Assembly: GCA_034430175.1 (NCBI GenBank)
Contig: DAOUFI010000024.1
Span: 1 to 64,000 of the forward strand
Length of the DNA stretch: 64,000 nt
Direction of reading: 5' to 3'
From: UBA6107 sp034430175
GTDB taxonomy: Bacteria; Chloroflexota; Anaerolineae; Anaerolineales; Anaerolineaceae
Part shown: positions 60,526 to 64,000 of the stretch, in pieces
Position numbering within the stretch: the stretch's first letter is position 1
Layout: every line of letters starts with the position of its first letter
Notes under the pieces: generated by a model
What the model saw: the letters and a program-made list of their open reading frames with translations, nothing else
The model's database searches: none
What the model was told of the DNA's origin: nothing
Made by a program: the position numbers and the translations under genes

Positions 60526-62826
60526 ATGAAAAGACTCTTTAACCTCCATTCTATTACCGCTGCGGCAAGTTTTTTAGCAATCATTCTTGTATGGATTTTC
60601 TTCGCACCCATCCAGGTGGGAGGAAAAGTTTTTTATATCATTGTTAATGGCAGCAGTATGGAAACCGGATTTCACAAGGGGGACTTGGTTCTATTACGTG
60701 AAGCAAAGAATTATTCGATAGGCGATATTGTTGCTTATTCCCATCCTGATATTGGTACCGTATTTCACCGAATTATCGGCGAAACTGCTAATGGTTTTGT
60801 GATGAAGGGTGATAATAATCCCTGGACAGATAGTTATGTGCCGAATAACGCTGATATTTTAGGAAAATATTGGATAAAATTAAATAATGTTGGGAACGTT
60901 CTTTCATTTTTACGTTCACCACTGAGGCTGGCACTCTTTTTCGGATCAATCGTTCTTATCATAGGTATTATTATGTATCTACAAGATCAAAAAAACAAGA
61001 AAAAACCAGGTAAGGTGATCGAATGGGCTGGAAATCGTCTGGCCAGTTGGCGGGATGGGTACTGGTGGTTAATGTACTCAATGGGGATTATTGGCCTGAT
61101 ACTGGGTGTTGTTTGCTTCACCCGCCCTTTGCAGACTAATCTGGTGACCAAGCTTGATTATGATCAAATAGGTAAATTTTCGTATACTGGTCAAGCTGAT
61201 AGATCCGTTTATGACACACAGACAATTCAGACGGGTGATCCGGTTTATCTTGCATTAACGTGCAATGTAAAGTTCATGTTCGACTATAATTTCTCTTCGC
61301 TGGTGCCTTCCACAGTTGGGGGTACTTACAAACTGATGGCCACCCTTGAAGCAAGTAATGGTTGGCAAAGAAATTTTCCGCTCACTCCAGAAACCTCTTT
61401 TACCGGTGACAGCTTCAGTGCTTCGGCGAATTTCAATGTCTGCCAACTGAATTCCATCATTGAGCAGACTGAAGCCAAGACGTCTGTGGAGCAATTGCAA
61501 TACTTTGTAAAAATCTCTCCAAATGTTAAGATCAATGGAGTGCTTTCAGACCAGGCGTTAAACGATCAGTTCAATCCGGAGATTAAATTCTCTTTTGATC
61601 GCCAACAACTCTTTTATCCTCCAAACAGCGACTTGACAAGCAATCCATTCGCCCCGGCTCAAAACGGTTTCATTAACAAGATTACACCAGGCGCAAATAC
61701 AATCAGCATATTCTCTTTTGCTCTTTCAGTACAAACAGGCAGAACAATAGCACTTATTCTTCTTCTTGTCGCTGTCGTGGGTATTATTTTCCCCACGATC
61801 ATTTACGCAAAATCGAAAAAAGAGAATGAACCAATCAGCGCTAAAATGCTTATTGGACAGTCTTTGCTGGAAACAAATATCAGCCCGATCAATGAAAATG
61901 AACGAATCGTTGACCTCACCAGTTTGGAAAACCTGGCTGTATTGGCGGAACGTTCAGGGTTGCCGGTCTTCTTTAATAAAAAATCGTACTTTGTTGATTA
62001 TCTGGTCAGGCAGGACAATATTGTTTATCGCTACCGACAATTGACTACGGGATTGCCAGGCGCGGATAATGAATATCGCAGTGAGATCATCGCTGCGATC
62101 AAGAATCATGAATTCGAATTGTATTATCAGCCTATCAAATCATTGCAGACTGGGAAAGTTACTCAGTTTGAAGCATTGGTCCGTTGGAGACATCCCGAAA
62201 AGGGATTCTTAACGGCGAAGGAATTTTTACCGCAGGCAGAGGCCAATAATGTGGTGAACTTGATCGACAGTTGGGTTCTTGAAACCGCTTGCGCTCAATT
62301 ACAAAAATGGAGCGAATGGGGATTCAATGATCTATCACTTTCGATCAATATATTCGCCCAGCAATTAAAGGAACCGTCACTGGCAAATACTCTCCATGAG
62401 GCTTTGATCGAAAATCACGTTGACCCACAACGTTTGAGCATTGAAATCTCAATGGATCAATTGATCTTCGACGCAAATGTCATGAATAACCTGAAGAACA
62501 TCAAAACAACAGGCGTAAGGATCACGGTAAAGAGCGCAGATTTCAAATCGATTGACAAGCTGTACTCTTTCAAGGATGTGGATCAGGTTAAATTGGCGCC
62601 TCGTATTGTGGAAAGCGTTCTTGCAGATCAGAAGATCAGCGAGGCTACTCGCGAGATTATCGAGGAAGCGCACAAGCAAAACATGGGCGTTATAGCGACC
62701 GGTGTTGAAACTCCTGAACAAATGGGCTTTTTTGAATTGAATGCCTGCGACAATGTCCAGGGATACCTGGTAAGTTATCCCCTGTCCTCTGACGAAGTTC
62801 AGGTTTTCTTGAAGAAACAGGGATGA
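60526..62826 (+). CDS. Fusion: SipW/ER-type signal peptidase I - DUF5305-like domain - degenerate EAL domain
   Basis: 766 residues. TM1 ~10-28; an external S26 domain with nucleophile Ser44 (NGSSMETG) and His81 in TVFHRIIG, where bacterial LepB has Lys, so the Ser-His ER/SipW type. TM2 ~135-152, TM3 ~180-198, an external beta-rich domain (~200-400) resembling DUF5305, TM4 ~408-427. The cytosolic part holds a short segment (461-500) and an EAL fold (~515-766). EAL (549-551), N608 and QGYL are kept, but the DDFGTG loop reads KSADFK (669-674), the second Glu of ELTE is Met643, and AEGVE reads ATGVE (724-728). So it probably binds c-di-GMP without hydrolysing it. No Shine-Dalgarno is visible before the ATG. 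Confidence 0.82.
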   Translation: MKRLFNLHSITAAASFLAIILVWIFFAPIQVGGKVFYIIVNGSSMETGFHKGDLVLLREAKNYSIGDIVAYSHPDIGTVFHRIIGETANGFVMKGDNNPWTDSYVPNNADILGKYWIKLNNVGNVLSFLRSPLRLALFFGSIVLIIGIIMYLQDQKNKKKPGKVIEWAGNRLASWRDGYWWLMYSMGIIGLILGVVCFTRPLQTNLVTKLDYDQIGKFSYTGQADRSVYDTQTIQTGDPVYLALTCNVKFMFDYNFSSLVPSTVGGTYKLMATLEASNGWQRNFPLTPETSFTGDSFSASANFNVCQLNSIIEQTEAKTSVEQLQYFVKISPNVKINGVLSDQALNDQFNPEIKFSFDRQQLFYPPNSDLTSNPFAPAQNGFINKITPGANTISIFSFALSVQTGRTIALILLLVAVVGIIFPTIIYAKSKKENEPISAKMLIGQSLLETNISPINENERIVDLTSLENLAVLAERSGLPVFFNKKSYFVDYLVRQDNIVYRYRQLTTGLPGADNEYRSEIIAAIKNHEFELYYQPIKSLQTGKVTQFEALVRWRHPEKGFLTAKEFLPQAEANNVVNLIDSWVLETACAQLQKWSEWGFNDLSLSINIFAQQLKEPSLANTLHEALIENHVDPQRLSIEISMDQLIFDANVMNNLKNIKTTGVRITVKSADFKSIDKLYSFKDVDQVKLAPRIVESVLADQKISEATREIIEEAHKQNMGVIATGVETPEQMGFFELNACDNVQGYLVSYPLSSDEVQVFLKKQG

Positions 62827-62881
62827 TCGAAATTTATCCGAGTTTAGATTAACAATGATAAGAACTGGATGATTATTGATG

Positions 62882-63319
62882 ATGCAAAAAAAGAACCTCA
62901 AACCAAAAAATGCATGGATTATGCTCTTGGTGTTGGGAGCGTTAATTATTTTTACAGCCATCTATGCTGTTGCGGCGTCCAATACAATGCCGAGTAAATC
63001 ATCTCTGGGAATCATTGTCACACCACTCTCGACAGGTGATGTCGTTCCATCAGAATGTTTTGGTATGTCATTTACCGGAAAGAATCAATTGATTTTTGGT
63101 ACATCCGGGATTGATAATCTCAATGGCGGCAATGGGGCTGATTGCCTGGTGGGTGGTGGCGGCGATGATGTGTTGAATGGCGGTCAGGGTAATGATGTTC
63201 TGATCGGCGGCGATGGTAATGATGAATTGATTGGCGGACAAGGTCAGGACACTTGCTACGGCGGCTGTGGCAATGACACATTTTCAGGCTGCGAAACCCA
63301 GGTGGATACCTGCCCATGA
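62882..63319 (+). CDS. Secreted RTX-repeat protein with AASNTMPS motif
   Basis: 145 residues. Signal peptide with likely cleavage AVA/ASNTMPS, the same octet as the 123-residue protein. The C-terminal half has RTX nonapeptides (GGNGADCLVGGGGDDVLNGG, then GGDGNDELIGG and similar), which fold into a calcium-binding beta-roll, and several cysteines near the end (CYGGCG, CETQVDTC). In-frame starts TTG 62876 and ATG 62879 are possible. It follows the signal-peptidase fusion by 55 nt. Confidence 0.8.
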   Translation: MQKKNLKPKNAWIMLLVLGALIIFTAIYAVAASNTMPSKSSLGIIVTPLSTGDVVPSECFGMSFTGKNQLIFGTSGIDNLNGGNGADCLVGGGGDDVLNGGQGNDVLIGGDGNDELIGGQGQDTCYGGCGNDTFSGCETQVDTCP

Positions 63320-63338
63320 AATTATCTTACGGCTTATC

Positions 63339-63367
63339 TTGACAGGGTGGGGGGTGTCAGGTAAAAT
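63339..63367 (+). promoter_or_regulatory. Strong promoter of the tRNA-Ala / leuS leader unit
   Basis: -35 TTGACA (63339-63344), 17-nt spacer, -10 TAAAAT (63362-63367). Start expected near 63374, 12 nt before the first tRNA. Confidence 0.85.
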
Positions 63368-63385
63368 CTTGCTACCTTTACGAAC

Positions 63386-63458
63386 GGGCCTGTAGCGCAG
63401 TTGGGAGCGCGCTTCAATCGCACTGAAGAGGCCGGGGGTTCGAATCCCCCCAGGTCCA
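63386..63458 (+). tRNA. tRNA-Ala (anticodon CGC)
   Basis: A 73-nt cloverleaf. The anticodon stem CTTCA/TGAAG encloses loop ATCGCAC, anticodon CGC. The acceptor stem has the G3-U70 pair that identifies alanine tRNA. T-stem GGGGG/CCCCC with TTCGAAT. CCA is not encoded. Confidence 0.93.
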
Positions 63459-63493
63459 CAGAAAGACAGGCTCGAGAACGAAAAGCAATACCT

Positions 63494-63566
63494 GGGCCCA
63501 TAGCGCAGTTGGGAGCGCGTCTCAATGGCATTGAGAAGGCCGGGGGTTCGAATCCCCCTGGGTCCA
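63494..63566 (+). tRNA. tRNA-Ala (anticodon GGC)
   Basis: A 73-nt cloverleaf. Anticodon stem TCTCA/TGAGA around loop ATGGCAT, anticodon GGC. G3-U70 is present, so alanine. It lies 35 nt after the first tRNA and 9 nt before the T-box stem I. CCA is not encoded. Confidence 0.93.
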
Positions 63567-63575
63567 CTAAAGCGA

Positions 63576-63820
63576 AATCAGGAGTACTAGATCATCCATC
63601 AGCGAGCCGGGAAAGCGAGGTGGAAGCCCGACAAAGTCTCAATGGAAGACAAAAGATTAAACTCGCCTGATTCCTCAAAAAGGAAAGCTTTTCCGGTGAA
63701 CTGAGTAACCGGAAACGGATAAGCCCGTTATTGCTTCCAGAGCGGATTGTTCAATTGAGCAGTCAAGCGGGGTGGTACCACGGAGAATTCCTTCGTCCCT
63801 GAGCGGATGAAGGTGTTTTT
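63576..63820 (+). promoter_or_regulatory. Leucine T-box leader of leuS
   Basis: Stem I base AATCAGG (63576-63582) pairs with CCTGATT (63666-63672). AGTA (63583-63586) follows the 5' arm, and the specifier codon CTC (Leu) lies at 63662-63664 just before the 3' arm. The conserved T-box AGCGGGGTGGTACCACGG (63766-63783) has the UGGU bulge, matching discriminator A of tRNA-Leu. It is followed by a terminator and leuS. Uncharged tRNA-Leu is expected to stabilise the antiterminator. Confidence 0.9.
63790..63820 (+). terminator. Terminator of the leuS T-box
   Basis: A 9-bp stem CCTTCGTCC/GGATGAAGG (63790-63798 with 63805-63813; one G-T pair) with a 6-nt loop and a T-rich tail. Confidence 0.85.
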
Positions 63821-63847
63821 TATTAATCGTCTATTCCAGGAGAGAGA

Positions 63848-64000
63848 ATGGTCAACAAAAATATTCCGATGTATATCCCCGGCGAGATCGAAAGTAAGTG
63901 GCAGCAGAAATGGGACGCAGATGGCCTTTATCATTCAGATATCGATAACTCGCGCCCGAAACATTATGCGTTGACCATGCTTCCTTATCCTTCGGGCGAT
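63848..64000 (+). CDS. leuS: Leucyl-tRNA synthetase, 5' end only
   Basis: The first 51 codons, cut by the window end. The N-terminus MVNKNIPMYIPGEIESKWQ and MLPYPSGD match LeuRS, the last part just before the class I HIGH-like motif. AGGAG lies ~7 nt before the ATG. Identity is strengthened by the leucine T-box upstream. Confidence 0.92.
   Translation, partial: MVNKNIPMYIPGEIESKWQQKWDADGLYHSDIDNSRPKHYALTMLPYPSGD

Overview
The window reads as a chromosomal segment of a Chloroflexota bacterium, most likely class Anaerolineae. This is an inference from gene content: DUF3160 and DUF5679 proteins, Thr/Pro-rich linkers on secreted lipoproteins, an archaeal/eukaryote-type ProRS, a DHH-CBS-nucleotidyltransferase fusion, a KimA-type transporter, and a T-box leader on leuS. 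There is no rRNA to settle it. Promoters are sigma70-like, most genes have GGAGG-type Shine-Dalgarno sites, and many transcription units end in clear intrinsic terminators. I see no insertion sequence, prophage or CRISPR array.

Layout. 1-500: 86-bp tandem repeats with conserved hairpins. 0.5-3.8 kb: an AT-rich membrane sulfatase-like protein and a polytopic GT-C-like protein. 3.8-5.7 kb: an M1-type peptidase lipoprotein and a 48-residue zinc ribbon. 5.8-12 kb: formate-THF ligase, then a KdpD/KdpE-like two-component pair beside a KimA-like K+ transporter. 12-17.3 kb: GH13 alpha-glucosidase, MurJ, RsmI and a zinc-ribbon/beta-propeller protein. 17.4-25.8 kb (minus): PNPase and S15, a five-gene unit (small protein, MazG-like, LOG, ProRS, helical-repeat protein) and an EF-G paralogue. 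25.9-36.9 kb: a secreted-protein operon (FG-GAP-like, DUF3160, CapA), GNAT plus tRNA nucleotidyltransferase, a PIG-L deacetylase, small membrane and zinc-ribbon proteins, and phoU-pstB without pstSCA.

36.9-47.5 kb is a surface-polysaccharide locus: glycosyltransferase, heparinase-like lyase and two-domain oxidoreductase on the minus strand; PT-rich lipoprotein, Wzz-like protein, O-antigen ligase-like protein and a secreted metalloprotease on the plus strand. 47.5-59.6 kb: YtxH, PAP2, PfkB kinase, RecX, RNase Y, MBL hydrolase, MFS, carboxylesterase, Xaa-Pro peptidase, and a polar amino-acid ABC operon behind a leader that looks like a switchable attenuator.

60-63.3 kb is the most novel part. 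A fusion of a SipW/ER-type signal peptidase, a DUF5305-like extracytoplasmic domain and a degenerate EAL domain lies between two small secreted proteins (one with RTX repeats). Both small proteins carry the same eight residues, AASNTMPS, at the predicted cleavage site. This suggests a dedicated processing system for extracellular proteins, possibly gated by c-di-GMP. The window ends with two tRNA-Ala genes placed directly ahead of a leucine T-box leader and the 5' end of leuS.
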